From contig CAZBGS010000012.1 of the NCBI GenBank assembly GCA_964491785.1, positions 1-28,393 on the forward strand: a stretch of DNA of 28,393 nucleotides, read 5' to 3'. The position numbers and the translations under genes are program-made. Positions 1 to 8,800 of this stretch are shown one piece after another (position 1 is the first letter of the stretch; every line of letters begins with the position of its first letter). The notes beneath the pieces are model-generated. The model searched no databases. It was not told the DNA's origin and saw only the letters and a program-made list of their open reading frames with translations. This DNA comes from RZZS01 sp964491785. GTDB taxonomy: Bacteria; Pseudomonadota; Alphaproteobacteria; Micavibrionales; Micavibrionaceae.

Positions 1-55
1 AACACCACCTTAATTTAGGCACCCAACCTGTCCAACATATCCTGACGACGTACAC
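1..55. mobile_element. possible insertion-sequence end (IS3-like) at window edge
   Basis: Read on the minus strand, the ABC-transporter gene matches its family up to the GKST of Walker A. It then switches to unrelated sequence at about position 55. The foreign part begins TGTACG (positions 54 to 49) and contains TGTTGGACAG. A TG terminus and a GTTGGACA core are typical of IS3/IS150-type ends, from memory of the family. No transposase or target duplication is visible because the window stops, so the assignment is an inference; an assembly junction or other rearrangement is possible. Confidence 0.35.
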
Positions 56-1273
56 TGTCGATTTGCCGGCTCCACTATGGCCGACAAGACCGATTTTCTG
101 ACCTGCCGGAATATGCAGGGTAAAGTTTTCCATTACCCGCTTCACGTCATGGCCGTAGTGGAAGGAGACATTGCGGAACTCTATTTCCGCGGTCTCCGGT
201 GTCAGTTTGATATCAGCAGCATCGGCCATATCGGTTACGGTGTGGGGTTTGGAGAGGGCTTCCACCGCCTCCTGAACCGCACCGAGATTTTCAAAAACGC
301 TGGTAATTTCCCTTGTTATCCAGCGTGACTGAAAAGTCGCCTGCAAGGCCATGGGAAGTGCCATGGCTGCGGCGGCGACCGCTTCCTGACCGTCTAGATC
401 GATCAGACGGAAACCGACCGCGGCAACAGAGAACAGCAGCAAAACGTTTATCACGTCTATCAGCACTGTCAGGAGATAGATGGTTCCGGTCACGGCGCGG
501 AAGCTTTTGCTGTGCTGGCGGAGCAGCCTGACGACGCGCCGGTCTTCAAAGTCGGTCTGGGAGAAGTATTTGGTTGGCAGGAAGTTGGTAAGGCTGTCGA
601 CGATCTGGCCGGTAAGGGTACTCATATCGTCGGCATGCTCGGCGGAGCGCTTCTGGATGCGCGGCACAAAATAGTAAAGCAGGGCACCGTATATCAGCAG
701 CCATACTAACATCGGAGCTGCAAGCCATATGCTGTAGCGGCTCATCAGCCAGAGATTGACTGCCGTAAAGCTTGCCGCGAACCAGACCGAACCGACGATC
801 GACCTTACCGCGTCGCGCAGCGAAGGGGCGGAGCGCAGAAGCTTGTTAGCGATCCTGCCGGCAAAATCGTTCTGGAAGAAGCTCAGACTTTGCCTTGATG
901 TATACCAGTAAAGCTGGCGGCGGATAAGGTTGCCGGTATGCGGCCCGTAATAAAGGCTGTAACTGCCGTCGAGGACGGCGTTGCTGACGAATCTAGCCGC
1001 AAGCATCGCAATTCCGGCCCAGAGCATGGCGGCCTCGTAATGAGACTGCTTGACCAGCTCGCCGACAAACCAGAACATCAGGCTTACCCCGGCGGCGCAG
1101 ACCAGCTCGAAAAACATTAACACTACCAGAAGCCATTTTATCTGCCGGACAAAAAACCAGACGAACGGCCAAAGGCGATCGGGCAGGCTCGTAATTCCTT
1201 CGGCAGGAAGCCTGTCGATTTCAAAGTATAGATATGAATCAAGCCTGTTTTTTATACTGCGTAACATAAACAT
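1..1273 (-). CDS. ABC exporter, fused permease-ATPase, truncated after Walker A
   Basis: The minus-strand frame is open from ATG at 1273 through position 1, with no stop in the window. The first ~320 residues hold several hydrophobic segments typical of an MsbA/ATM1-type six-helix export domain (near residues 47-67, 83-95 and 175-205 and again around 270-290). The ATPase domain follows: EFRNVSFHYG, then the Walker A run GLVGHSGAGKST. After that Thr (codon at 58-56) the 18 remaining visible residues no longer resemble any ABC ATPase; a Leu-rich helix is expected there. Walker B and the signature motif are not seen. An in-frame TGA lies just upstream of the start. A second ATG at 1267 has the better spacing from GAGGA and may be the real start. 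The substrate is unknown. The gene is probably inactivated by an insertion. It cannot be called a type I secretion ATPase from sequence. Confidence 0.75.
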   Translation of the reverse strand, partial: MFMLRSIKNRLDSYLYFEIDRLPAEGITSLPDRLWPFVWFFVRQIKWLLVVLMFFELVCAAGVSLMFWFVGELVKQSHYEAAMLWAGIAMLAARFVSNAVLDGSYSLYYGPHTGNLIRRQLYWYTSRQSLSFFQNDFAGRIANKLLRSAPSLRDAVRSIVGSVWFAASFTAVNLWLMSRYSIWLAAPMLVWLLIYGALLYYFVPRIQKRSAEHADDMSTLTGQIVDSLTNFLPTKYFSQTDFEDRRVVRLLRQHSKSFRAVTGTIYLLTVLIDVINVLLLFSVAAVGFRLIDLDGQEAVAAAAMALPMALQATFQSRWITREITSVFENLGAVQEAVEALSKPHTVTDMADAADIKLTPETAEIEFRNVSFHYGHDVKRVMENFTLHIPAGQKIGLVGHSGAGKSTVYVVRICWTGWVPKLRWC

Positions 1274-1338
1274 TTCCTCAAAAGACCGCCCATTTCAGTA
1301 TTCCGCAAGCAGCTTAAAAATTAAAAAAGCGGCTCCGG

Positions 1339-1350
1339 CTGGAATTGTAT
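1339..1350 (+). repeat. 12-bp direct repeat, copy 1
   Basis: The 12-mer CTGGAATTGTAT occurs here and again at 3321-3332 in the same orientation. Both copies are intergenic and they flank the DPETG-repeat protein gene. Both are preceded by an A-rich stretch and a GC-rich tract, and both are followed within a few bases by GGCG. The 205-bp gap 1274-1478 otherwise holds only AT-rich sequence and a 10-bp palindrome, AACAATTGTT, at 1442-1451. The function is unknown; a shared regulatory site is one possibility. Confidence 0.4.
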
Positions 1351-1478
1351 ATGGCGAGAGCATGCGGCATTTGCATATAGATACTTCCCGACTTATGGAT
1401 TATGACTTTCCCGTAAAACCAGATCATAAAATCCGTCAGGTAACAATTGTTTCCTCTTTGATGAACTAGACAGATGCG

Positions 1479-3167
1479 TTAGAAGTCGTGGCCAGGGATA
1501 ATAAATCCTCTCGATTTATTCCTTAGGAGACCCATCCTTGCCATATAATCAAGATACTTATGCGCACGTTTGTAGCCGAGCCTGATAGCGTCTCTGAAGC
1601 CATGCTCTGCACTTTCAAGGTCTGCCTTTACTCCTATGCCGTGTAGTTCGCTGTACGCCCGGTTGAACACAGCCTGTGCATTTTCCGGATTTATATCAAT
1701 GGCGATTTTGTTAATGGCATAGGCCGCATCCACGTTTTTGGGAAGTCCGTAAACGCCGTTATAAAGACCATGCGCAAAATCCTTTACCGCCTGCGCTCTG
1801 ACATTCGCATTGTCTGACTGCATGCGCTCCAGTATCATCTCCAGTCTTGGCGATGGTGACTCGGGGATAAACTGCTCGATTGCAGAGTGAAGACCGCTCG
1901 ATTGCAGATTGGCCCAGTCGGAGAATGGCATTACTTCTGCAGGTGCAGGCGATGTCTCAATTACCGCGCCAGGCATTTTTTCATCAGCCGGGGCAGGAAT
2001 ATCAGGCTTGTCCGCCACAGGCGGGACTTTTTTCAGGTCGGTGGCATCCCGCTGCTCATGCGGGCGAGTATCCTCCCAGTAATCGTAATTTTCATTTATA
2101 TTATAATTCTCATCAAATGGCTGGTTTGTAAGATCTTCGTTGTATTGATAGCCGTTTTTGATCTCTCCCGTTTCCGGATCATAAAGATGCTGCTCAGGCT
2201 CCGGATCATCGAAAGAAGGCTCAAGTAGTTCTCCGGTTTGTGGATCGATTTCCTTAAAGGTTTCCGGATCATATATCTTGCCGGTTTCGGGGTCGAAGTG
2301 ATCGCCGGTCTTCGGATCAATCAGCAAGCCGGTATCCTGGCCGATCTCCATCAATGTCTTGCGATCATAGTATTTCTCGGTATCAGGATCGAATAGCTGG
2401 CCGGTTTCTGAATCTATCAACAAGCCTGAACCACGATCAATTTCCATCAAGGTTTCTTTATCGTAAATCCTGCCTGTTTCAGGGTCGCGGAGCTGGCCGT
2501 TTTGTTGATCCAGCAGCTTGTCGTAATCGGGTTGGGCATCGATCATTTCCTCATCCGGCGTTTGTGACCAGTCATCTTCAGGAAACGACGTATCGGGCGT
2601 GCCGCTATTCGTCGAGGCGTCCGGTTCGCGCGGTGAAAGATCAAATTGCGAAGACCCGGTTTCCGTAGACGGCGAAAAGGAAGGGCCGACATCGGACGTA
2701 TTGTCCGCTGGAACTATATTATCGAGAGTAAGCGTTTCATTAACTTGGTTGCCAAGGGTTTCGTTAATTACGTTTTCTGTATTAACTAAGCTGCCGGTTC
2801 CGGACAGGAAGCTGCCAACAGCTCGCTTAACCTCTTCCATCATATCACTGCGCCATATATCAGAAAAGAATCCTCCGATGTTTGGCGAAAAATACGAAAG
2901 CAAGCCGCCTGTGAGTGCAGAAGTGGCCATGCCTGAAAGGGCCGAGAAGCGGAATTCTTTTGATCGAAGCTTCCCCTTTACCGCAAATTCGATGGAAGTC
3001 ACGGCAAGATTGGTAAGCGCCGCGCCGCTTGCTGCTATCGCGAAATCGTAGGCAGCCGAAATGCCCATGGCTTCGGCTCCCCCGATGACTCCAGATTTGA
3101 TTAACGCCCCGGCAGCCACGGATACGCCTACTTTAGCAGCAAAATTGAATACACTTCGCAGCCTCAT
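1479..3167 (-). CDS. hypothetical acidic DPETG-repeat protein with Sel1/TPR-like C-terminus
   Basis: I do not recognise this 562-residue protein as a named family. Residues 1-95 are Gly/Ala-rich with hydrophobic stretches, possibly membrane-inserting; there is no clear cleavage site. Residues ~120-215 are a low-complexity Ser/Thr/Asp/Pro linker. Residues ~217-312 contain three tandem ~32-residue repeats of the form LLIDxxTGxxFDPETGKxYDxxTxxEIDxxTG, and a partial fourth (LYDPETGEI) near 330. Residues ~340-430 are acidic and Pro-rich. The last ~130 residues look helical, with Sel1/TPR-like signatures (FAHGLYNGVYGLPKNVDAAY; FNRAYSELHGIGVKADLESA). A ribosome site AGGG lies 7 nt before the ATG. 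The gene is alone on its strand between the ABC remnant and an acetyltransferase. A structural or surface scaffold role is only a guess. Confidence 0.75.
   Translation of the reverse strand: MRLRSVFNFAAKVGVSVAAGALIKSGVIGGAEAMGISAAYDFAIAASGAALTNLAVTSIEFAVKGKLRSKEFRFSALSGMATSALTGGLLSYFSPNIGGFFSDIWRSDMMEEVKRAVGSFLSGTGSLVNTENVINETLGNQVNETLTLDNIVPADNTSDVGPSFSPSTETGSSQFDLSPREPDASTNSGTPDTSFPEDDWSQTPDEEMIDAQPDYDKLLDQQNGQLRDPETGRIYDKETLMEIDRGSGLLIDSETGQLFDPDTEKYYDRKTLMEIGQDTGLLIDPKTGDHFDPETGKIYDPETFKEIDPQTGELLEPSFDDPEPEQHLYDPETGEIKNGYQYNEDLTNQPFDENYNINENYDYWEDTRPHEQRDATDLKKVPPVADKPDIPAPADEKMPGAVIETSPAPAEVMPFSDWANLQSSGLHSAIEQFIPESPSPRLEMILERMQSDNANVRAQAVKDFAHGLYNGVYGLPKNVDAAYAINKIAIDINPENAQAVFNRAYSELHGIGVKADLESAEHGFRDAIRLGYKRAHKYLDYMARMGLLRNKSRGFIIPGHDF
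2232..2519 (-). repeat. three tandem ~96-bp coding repeats (DPETG units)
   Basis: This segment encodes the three 32-residue units of the DPETG protein (residues ~217-312). Unit two and unit three are exactly 32 residues; unit one is 31. Each unit carries three to four xDxxTG or YDxET turns spaced about 8 residues apart, so the unit is itself built from a shorter octamer-like period. The first unit diverges most at its N-terminal edge. Confidence 0.75.
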
Positions 3168-3320
3168 TACTCAACCCTTTAAAACTGCCGATGAGAATTA
3201 TACCTATTACAATATTTGATTAGTTATGTCAAATGTCTTTTGGGATTCGATTTAAGCTGAAAGGGGCAAGATGCCGCTTGTTTCCTCAGATCCCGGCCAC
3301 TTTAAATAAAACGCCGTTGA

Positions 3321-3332
3321 CTGGAATTGTAT
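3321..3332 (+). repeat. 12-bp direct repeat, copy 2
   Basis: Second copy of CTGGAATTGTAT, 1982 bp from copy 1, in the 245-bp gap between the DPETG gene and the acetyltransferase at 3413. A TTGACA at 3372-3377 lies downstream but has no convincing -10 partner. Nothing else was recognised in the gap 3168-3412. Confidence 0.4.
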
Positions 3333-3412
3333 CCGGCGTCCGGCGTTAGAAACATAACTTCATAATCAACTTTGACATAGGCAAATCCTTCACCAAAGAA
3401 ATGGGAGAGTTA

Positions 3413-4486
3413 ATGCAATTAACTTTCAAAATATATAACGATTTTTCACCTCATCTTATTAGCAAATGGCAGGAGCTGTATAAAGAGGCGGGCAAAATCT
3501 ATAACACATCATATGACTGGTGCAATGTCTGGTTCAGATATTTCGGTGATAACAGGGAATTGTTCCTGGTGTCCGGATGGAATGGCGATCGCCTTGAAAT
3601 TCTGGCGCCATTGTATCGAAAGGGTCACAAGCTGCACGCTATCGGCACGGATCCGGATTTTTTTGACAAGTTTTGTATTTTATGCCGGAACAGGGAAGCC
3701 GCGCAGGATTTTGTAAATTTCATAATTGAAAACAAATACGAGATTGATTTTAGACTGGTGTTTCCCGACTGCGCTTTTTTCAAATATCTGATGCGGCGGC
3801 TTGATCAGGAGTTTATCTACAAAAAGAGGATATACGGCTACAAGGTCAAGCCGCTAATCTGCAGGAACGAGGAACTGATTGCCTCGCTCGGCAGAAAATA
3901 CAAGAAGCTGAAAAGGAAGGAGCATCTTGCCCAAAGGGATTATAATGACGAACTGCAATATGATTTTTTTACTGACAAGAATGAGAACTATATCGATGAG
4001 TTCATCTATTTTCACCAGAGAAAATGGGATACTTTCCGCCAGAAGAAGGCAAGAGACTTCGTCAGGGATCTATATCTGAATAACGATTTCGTGACGTTGT
4101 CCCGCCTCCATCTGAAGAACAGCGGCAAGTCTGTGGCCTACAGCTTCAAGTATCAAAGCCCGGACAGGGTGCTTTACAGCAATATGTTCAGTTATAACGA
4201 AGAGTACTCGGCCATGTCCCCCGGCCTGCTGGTGACATACTACGATTTGTGCTCGGATCTGGTGGGATCGGTGGATTACATCGACTACGGGACAGGCAGT
4301 TTCGAATATAAGTATTATTTCGCAAACAAAGAAGAAATAGTAATGAATGTTAAAGCCGATCTATGCTGGAAAAAGCACAAGTCGGTTTATTATTTTCTCA
4401 GACAGGTAAAGAACAATCTGACATCCGGGGTTCCGAGACAAATAAATTTCAAAACCTCACCGCCTGCCAAGACCTCCAATTGCTAG
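3413..4486 (+). CDS. CelD/BcsL-type GNAT acetyltransferase (Acetyltransf_6-like)
   Basis: About 357 residues. The layout fits the CelD/BcsL (FemAB-like double-GNAT) group often found in EPS and cellulose loci. The N-terminal half begins with an aromatic-rich segment (TSYDWCNVWFRYFG). A basic helix follows (LGRKYKKLKRKEH). The C-terminal half ends with a YIDYGTGSFEYKYYFANKEE segment, which corresponds to the family's conserved D-x-G-x-G-x-x-x-YK region. Expected activity is acyl-CoA-dependent transfer to a sugar or lipid-linked intermediate in the cytoplasm; the acceptor is unknown. An ATG 12 bp upstream (3401) is in frame, but GGAG sits 5 nt before the ATG at 3413, which I prefer. The gene is AT-richer than the EPS operon, has many Lys, Tyr and Asn residues, and may have been acquired separately. 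It converges on the deacetylase with a 9-bp gap. Confidence 0.75.
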   Translation: MQLTFKIYNDFSPHLISKWQELYKEAGKIYNTSYDWCNVWFRYFGDNRELFLVSGWNGDRLEILAPLYRKGHKLHAIGTDPDFFDKFCILCRNREAAQDFVNFIIENKYEIDFRLVFPDCAFFKYLMRRLDQEFIYKKRIYGYKVKPLICRNEELIASLGRKYKKLKRKEHLAQRDYNDELQYDFFTDKNENYIDEFIYFHQRKWDTFRQKKARDFVRDLYLNNDFVTLSRLHLKNSGKSVAYSFKYQSPDRVLYSNMFSYNEEYSAMSPGLLVTYYDLCSDLVGSVDYIDYGTGSFEYKYYFANKEEIVMNVKADLCWKKHKSVYYFLRQVKNNLTSGVPRQINFKTSPPAKTSNC

Positions 4487-4495
4487 GCAACCTTT

Positions 4496-5455
4496 TCAGC
4501 CGGTTACGAAAGTCGGGCCAAAACGTGACTTCAGAGCGCGGTAGGTTCCGCTGCGCTGCAGCTCGTATATGGCAAGGCGTTCAAACTGGCCACGCACACT
4601 GTATCGCGGCAACGCGGTAAGGTGGCCCTCATGATTTGGAAGGACGTTTCCGTCGCGGGTTGTGACGGCAACCTTGTACCCGGCCTTTTCCACCAGAGCG
4701 AATTCCCGCGGCCCGCAGGCTCTTGAATTACCAAAAGGATATGCGAAGGTGTCGATTTCGCGATCAAGCAATTTCTCCAGATCGTCTTTATTTTTGGCAA
4801 TCTCATAATAGGCCATGTCTGCGGGCAGACTCCTGAGCCGGGGATGAGTGATCGTATGGCCACCGATGTCGATCAGCGGATCCTGGGCGATAGTTTTTAT
4901 CTCCCTGGCATTCATGAAATATTTTTCATTAAGTTCTTCCTGATCGGCGGCAAACGAGTTACGCATCTGGGCAAGCAGCGCCGGATTGCGGTCAATCATT
5001 GAAATCATTTTCAGATACGCGGATTGCGGATGAGGGTGTTTCTTCGCCAGTTCTTCAACTTGCAGCCACCATGCATCCAGTGAGCGATCAAGGACGCCGC
5101 TGGGTACGAAAATTGTTGCAGGGGCCTTGTGACGCCGGAGAATCGGTAACGCCACCTCGACGTTGTCACGGTAACCATCGTCTATAGTCAGGCAGATAAA
5201 TCGCCTCCTTTCGGCAATCGCCCCTGGAACATCGCGAAGAGGGATGATTTCCTGGCCGCTTCGTTTTATATGGCCCAGAAGTTTGTTCAGAAACTGGCCG
5301 CTTGCAACGCCGTTGTTGTCCACACGTTTTTCTGGCTCTGTGGTAAAGCGGTGGAACATTAAAATCAGACCCAGACCCCCATACATCTGACAAAGACGAA
5401 CAAACCCTGAAAATTCACAAATTTGTGCGACGAGCGGCAAGAAAACATTTCTCAT
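4496..5455 (-). CDS. polysaccharide deacetylase (NodB-homology, CE4-like)
   Basis: A 319-residue protein from the chosen ATG at 5455. The NodB motif 1 appears as LTIDDG (metal-binding Asp-Asp at ~92-93). Motif 2 appears as GGHTITHP (His ~200 and ~204). A YPFGN motif follows further on. GLILMFHRF near residue 30 matches the conserved start of many EPS-locus deacetylases. Expected activity is metal-dependent removal of N- or O-acetyl groups from a glycan. There is no clear cleavable signal, though the first ~35 residues are hydrophobic and may tether it. An in-frame ATG at 5545 has no ribosome site, whereas AGGA sits 7 nt before 5455. It is transcribed divergently from the RTX glycanase and convergently with the acetyltransferase at 3413, so this flank pairs an acetylating and a deacetylating enzyme. 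Confidence 0.85.
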   Translation of the reverse strand: MRNVFLPLVAQICEFSGFVRLCQMYGGLGLILMFHRFTTEPEKRVDNNGVASGQFLNKLLGHIKRSGQEIIPLRDVPGAIAERRRFICLTIDDGYRDNVEVALPILRRHKAPATIFVPSGVLDRSLDAWWLQVEELAKKHPHPQSAYLKMISMIDRNPALLAQMRNSFAADQEELNEKYFMNAREIKTIAQDPLIDIGGHTITHPRLRSLPADMAYYEIAKNKDDLEKLLDREIDTFAYPFGNSRACGPREFALVEKAGYKVAVTTRDGNVLPNHEGHLTALPRYSVRGQFERLAIYELQRSGTYRALKSRFGPTFVTG

Positions 5456-5882
5456 CGGATTTTCCTTTCTTTCCCGACAAAAGCTAACGGTCTTAACCCG
5501 CATTGGTTCGCCGCTGTTATCGCCATTTCCGGGAACGTTGATCATTTTTTTTGATTTTTGTACTAAAAATTTTTTCCGCTAGCCGCTTGGGGTTCGGCGG
5601 ACTCGCCCCACTCGTGGGCAGCTGAAACTCAATAATTACAAGTAATTATGGCGGCCGGTAAATCTTCGGTGTAATCCATTTGCCGCACAAGGTTTAAATT
5701 ATTAAATAAATTTAAAAATTATTTTAAACGCCCGCCGCAAGTCCCTGATAAACTTCAAATTAAAAAATAAATAATGATCCCTTGCAAAAATTTGTTTTCT
5801 AGGCTTGTTCATGATAATCCGGATTACTCATCAACATTACTTACATCTACTTGTCTATTTACTTACCAGTAAGGAGTAACAA
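5456..5882. promoter_or_regulatory. 427-bp AT-rich divergent regulatory region
   Basis: This gap lies between the divergent deacetylase and RTX-glycanase genes. It holds a GC-rich block (5581-5622), a perfect 18-bp palindrome (5632-5649), and a very AT-rich block (5692-5775) bounded by inverted GTTTAAA (5692-5698) and TTTAAAC (5723-5729). A possible -10 box GATAAT lies at 5813-5818, with weak TTTGTT at 5791-5796 (16-bp spacer). AAGGAG precedes the glycanase ATG by 6 nt. No RNA gene or ORF is convincing. The AT-rich block could bind an H-NS- or MucR-like silencer (inference). Confidence 0.45.
5632..5649. promoter_or_regulatory. perfect 8-2-8 palindrome, candidate operator
   Basis: ATAATTAC, then AA, then GTAATTAT is an exact inverted repeat with a 2-bp centre, the shape expected for a dimeric regulator. 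It lies about 234 bp before the glycanase start and 177 bp before the deacetylase start. No second exact copy was noticed in the window. Confidence 0.4.
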
Positions 5883-8800
5883 ATGTCTATACAATACAAA
5901 GGGGTTAATCTGTCCGGGCTGGAGTTTGGATCCGGGAATCGTATCTGGGTGGATTATGCCCTTCCAGGCAAAGAGCACTATGATTATTGGGCGAAAAATG
6001 TCGGCTCCAATATCATCCGTCTGCCCTTTACCTGGGAGCGCCTTCAGCCGCAGGCCGGCGGAGCGCTGGACAAGGCTTACCTTTCCTACTTGAGTGATTC
6101 AGTCAGTTTTGCCAAGGCAAACGGCATGACGATCATTCTAGATATGCATAACTACGCAAGATACAACGGCCAGCTTACGGACGCCGCCAAACTGAGCGAT
6201 GTCTGGAACAAGCTGGGCGATGTGTTCGGAGGCGACAAGTCGGTCTGGTTCAATTTGATGAACGAGCCGTACAACATTCCGGCTCAGCAGTGGGCGGACA
6301 TTTCCCAAAAGGTGGTAAACGATCTGCGCGCTGACGGGATTACCAACAAGATCCTTTTGTCCGGAACCGCGTGGTCAGGCGCCCATTCATGGGTTTCGAG
6401 CGGCAACGCCGCGGCCTACGCCAACTTCAAGGATCCTCTTAACAACTTCGCTTTCGACGTCCACCAGTATCTGGATGCCGATTCATCGGGATTTACGGGC
6501 AAGGCGGTTCCGGGTGCCGGATCGACAAGACTCGTCCAGGTAACCGAGTGGGCAGAAAGCAAAGGCTTCAAGCTGTTTTTGGGAGAAACCGGGGCGGCAA
6601 ATGATTCGCTTCCGGGCCAGGAACACGCGAACACCGAAATCGAAGCGATGATGAAGTACATGGAAGCCCACAGTCAGGCGTGGATCGGCTGGACGCTTTG
6701 GGGCGCGGGCCCCTGGTGGGGAAAGGACTACTGCTTTTACATCAATCCTGAAGGGTTGGGCACGAGTAATGTCAAACATGCGCATGCCATCAGCGACATG
6801 ATGGAATTCATGACGCCCGGAGCGCCGCAGCAGGAACCGCAGCAACCCGAGCCGCAGCAACCGCCCGCCACTCAGGAGCCCTCCGATCCGGAGCCGACTC
6901 CCACAGGCGGCATTACCGCCGACAACAAGGCCGGAGCGACCACCATCAACGGTACGAGCAAGGACGATATCGTCAACACGCTGATGGCCAATATGGACTC
7001 GACCGACAATATCAAGCTCGGAGCCGGCAAGGACACGCTGGTGATTCGCGACGCTGATTTCACCTTTGAAACCGGCCGCTATACCGGACTTTCCGGCATC
7101 GACGTCATCGACGCCAGGGCATCGACGGGCAACGCGGTCATCAAGGTTGGAGCCGCTTTCATGAACACCACTGATAACGGCACGCTTCAGATCAATTACG
7201 GATCGGCCGGAATCCAGCTGGATACCAGCGGCATCAACAAGCAGGGCCATGAAGTGCTGCTGAACGGCAGCGGAGTGGTTCGTCTCTGGGGCGGGGCGGA
7301 TTCGGTTACCGTGAACGCGGGCACCACCGGCACCGTCTATGGCGGAGGCGGCAACGATCTGATGATCGTCCGCGGCGGCAATGCCACTCTGGAAGGTCAG
7401 GTCGGCGACGACCGGATGGTGGTGATGGAAGCCGCCAGGGTCACCATGCGCGGAGGCGACGGCAACGACACCTTCGAATTCGCCAAGGATCTGCTGACCA
7501 AGGATATTACCGTCGACGGAGGCGCGGGCAACGATACCCTGATCTTCAGGCAATCGGTGAACGTGGACGCTTCGGACAGCAGCAATGTCAGGGGCATCGA
7601 GGCTATCCGTTTTGGCGGCGCGGAAAACTCCTTCGCGCTTCTCAATGGAAACACCGGTCAGAGCCTTACGGTTTCAGGCGAAGGCTCTACCCCGGTTAAT
7701 GCCAGACTGGATGTTTCGGCGATTACCTCGGACAGGACGATCAATATCGGCGAGAATATTAATTTGTCCATATCCGGGAAACTTGCCGGATCCCTAGTCC
7801 TACAAATGAACGCCGGCGCGAATGGTTCCATCGCCGGATCCACGGGGAACGAAATTATTATCGGTAACGCCCTTAATAACATTCTTCATGGCGGCGGCGG
7901 AAACGACACCCTGACCGGGGGCGGAGGAGCCGACGTGTTCGTGTTCAAGCCCGGCGACGGAACCGATACGATCACGGACTTTGCCGCAGGCAGCGACCGT
8001 ATCGATCTCAGAGCCTTCGGGACTGTCAAGGGTCTTGCCAATCTCGGTCTCTCGCAATCGGGCGCCGATACGGTGGTCACGATATCATCGTCGGAGAAGA
8101 TAATCCTGAAAAATGTCACCATGGCCGCGCTCAAGGCTCAGGATTTTATCTTCGGTTCCGGAGGGACTACCCCGACACAGCCCAATCCGGATCCTGACCC
8201 GGTCAGTGTCATTAAACCGGTTCCGGAGCCTCATGGAAACGAAGCCGGGATTACGGCGAATATCTACCTGAGACCGACCACCGTCACGGGAACAAGCAAG
8301 AACGACACGATTCTTGCCTTTAACACCCAGCTTGACCCGGGTGACGTCGCCAATCTCGGACAGGGGTACGACACGCTGAAAATCCTCAGCCAGCGTGCCG
8401 ACCTGAATACTGACAACTTCAAGGGCATCAAGGGAGTGGATCATATCGATCTTACATCCTGCACAAGCCCTGGGATCGTGAAGCTGGGGACGACGTTCCT
8501 GGCGAACAGCGATCACGGCGAAGTGACGATCAGCCATGGCAAGGCCGGTCTCAAAATGCTCGATACCAGCGCCCTGGATCACTCGAAGTTCGATGTGTTC
8601 CTGTACGGGGAAGGAGACGTGTTACTGTCTTCCGGAAACGACAAGGTGACCCTGATCGGCGGAGCGCCGGGCAAGGTCTATGGCGGGGCCGGTGACGATG
8701 TCATTTACGGCGACACCGGAAACGACATTCTTTATGGCGGCAGCGGCATGGACTTCCTCTACGGCCATGACGGCAACGACATCCTGATCGGAGGGCCCGG

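Noticed and set aside
77..728. several small open frames in the first 730 bp
   Set aside because: All are shadows of the minus-strand ABC exporter, whose frame has no stop in the window and is easily overlooked.
3372..3400. TTGACA as a promoter -35 for the acetyltransferase at 3413
   Set aside because: The hexamer 17 bp downstream is AAAGAA, a poor -10, and the transcript would start at or inside the ribosome site.
6483..7553. 356-residue open frame on the minus strand
   Set aside because: Antisense shadow of the RTX glycanase; Gly/Ala/Asp/Val-rich composition produced by reading a repeat-rich, GC-biased gene backwards, with no recognisable motif.
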